A DNA stretch of 64,000 nt, taken from an uncultured Bacteroides sp. (GTDB lineage: Bacteria > Bacteroidota > Bacteroidia > Bacteroidales > Bacteroidaceae). Every line of letters starts with the position of its first letter. Within the stretch, counting starts at the first letter, position 1. The notes beneath the pieces are model-generated. The model had not been told where the DNA came from. It saw only the letters and a list, made by a program, of their open reading frames with translations, and searched no databases. The stretch covers positions 2,303,946 through 2,367,945 of the forward strand of contig NZ_OY780936.1 in NCBI RefSeq assembly GCF_963675905.1. The letters run 5' to 3'. A program made the translations under genes and the position numbers. Positions 63,202-64,000 of the stretch are shown here, piece after piece.

Positions 63202-64000
63202 ATGAAAAAACAAAATTACATATCGGTGTTAAGCCTTCTTATTCTTCTTATTCTCTGTAGTTGTATAGAAGACGATAATCTTACAACAACAGTTAAATCG
63301 GGAGAAGAAACTTATTCTGTGACTTATCGTATCAGTACGCGAAGCAGTAGTGATGCTAATGCTTCAGATAATGAGATGATGAAATCAATTCTCCTTTTTG
63401 TTGTAAATGCTAACAACAAAATTGAAAAGAAGGTAACAGAGACATTTCAGGAAATGAAAAAACTATATGAAATCAAAATTCAGCTGACACCAGGAACAAA
63501 AACAGTTTACGGATTTTCAAACTTATCGGCAAGTAATTTAACAGAAGCAGGACTTGCAAATTTAGAAATAGGAAATACAATGCCAGACTTAACGAATTCT
63601 GCCTTAACTATAGCAAATGGTTTCACCATAGATGCAATATCTGGTAATTACCTTCCCATGAGTAATAAAACCACGTTTACCGTTACAAACATAGCAAATC
63701 AAAGCTTCAACATGGAACTGATCCGCATGCTATGCAAAATGAAGTTGAATTTTAAGAATGAAAGCGGACATTCAATTACATTGAAAGATATAGTACTTAG
63801 TCCTGTTACAACATCAGCTATCTATTTACTACCACGTTCCAATGGTTTAACAGCTCCTGCATTACCTGTTACTAAGACGACAGGTAATTATACATATACT
63901 TTTAATAGCAGTTCAAGTTTCGCTGATAAAGCTGAATTAAAAGATTACATTTTCTATTTCAATGAATCACAAGTTAACAATAATGGATGGTTTAAACTTA
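63202..64000 (+). CDS. Fimbrillin-like lipoprotein (partial)
   Basis: The right window edge cuts this gene after 266 codons. It starts 13 bp after the previous stop with a signal peptide and lipobox LCSC (MKKQNYISVLSLLILL...). The mature part has the fimbrillin strand pattern: MMKSILLFVVNANNKI, TKTVYGFSNLSA, then LIRMLCKMKLNFKN. It is probably a minor or tip subunit of the same fibre. The C-terminal half is not visible. Confidence 0.78.
   Translation, partial: MKKQNYISVLSLLILLILCSCIEDDNLTTTVKSGEETYSVTYRISTRSSSDANASDNEMMKSILLFVVNANNKIEKKVTETFQEMKKLYEIKIQLTPGTKTVYGFSNLSASNLTEAGLANLEIGNTMPDLTNSALTIANGFTIDAISGNYLPMSNKTTFTVTNIANQSFNMELIRMLCKMKLNFKNESGHSITLKDIVLSPVTTSAIYLLPRSNGLTAPALPVTKTTGNYTYTFNSSSSFADKAELKDYIFYFNESQVNNNGWFKL

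Overview
The window reads as a chromosome segment of a Bacteroides-like member of the Bacteroidota. Evidence: a SusC/SusD outer-membrane pair, lipoproteins with Bacteroides-type lipoboxes, a six-repeat 598-residue ribosomal protein S1, type V (FimA/Mfa) fimbrial genes, low GC, and many promoters matching the Bacteroides pattern TTTG-N19..21-TAnnTTTG instead of the E. coli -35/-10. No rRNA, tRNA, insertion sequence, phage gene or CRISPR array was seen.

Layout. (1) 1-20916, all minus strand: a pectin-utilisation locus. In transcription order it has an exported sugar-isomerase-like TIM barrel, a beta-helix lipoprotein, SusC, SusD, [terminator, promoter] a PL1 pectate lyase, a DUF3826-like protein, [terminator] a GH43-like lipoprotein, a large propeller plus (alpha/alpha)6 protein, a GH78 rhamnosidase, a GH28 polygalacturonase and an STN-esterase cut by the window edge. 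The enzymes fit backbone and side-chain breakdown of homogalacturonan/rhamnogalacturonan. (2) 21478-24745: an ECF sigma factor with a probable anti-sigma protein, a small exported helical protein and an L,D-transpeptidase. (3) 24893-33228: housekeeping genes (rnz, rpsA, thioredoxin, msrA), small metabolic proteins and a ROK regulator. (4) 33287-44660, plus strand: YrdC-sugar transferase-ClC-fmt operon, a second ECF sigma factor with a 60-codon companion, then rpe-comEC-DHH phosphoesterase-glmM. (5) 44855-52650: a second GH28, a GlsB-like membrane protein, NUDIX, queA, a Smr-domain protein, a flavodoxin and a Gfo/Idh/MocA oxidoreductase. (6) 52839-55409: a secreted HExxH metallopeptidase with a T9SS-like tail. 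(7) 56574-64000: a type V fimbrial operon (DUF3575, DUF3868/OmpA-TPR, Mfa1-like major subunit, Mfa2/FimB-like anchor, a second Mfa1-like protein, and a further fimbrillin-like lipoprotein cut by the edge).

The most unusual signal is non-coding. At four intergenic sites (10155-10237, 21219-21303, 39160-39240, 46341-46424) there are exactly four short palindromes in tandem, spaced centre to centre by a near-constant 21-23 bp (two helical turns). The palindrome sequence differs completely from site to site (ATTCATT..AATGAAT, TTTGATGTACATCAAA, TTCTGTACAGAA, TACACCCGGGTGTA), so the architecture is shared while the letters are not. Each array lies in the 3' flank of a gene, and one lies between convergent genes where no promoter is expected. 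Two weaker candidates occur at 46677-46776 and 52662-52742. I cannot assign these to a family I know.
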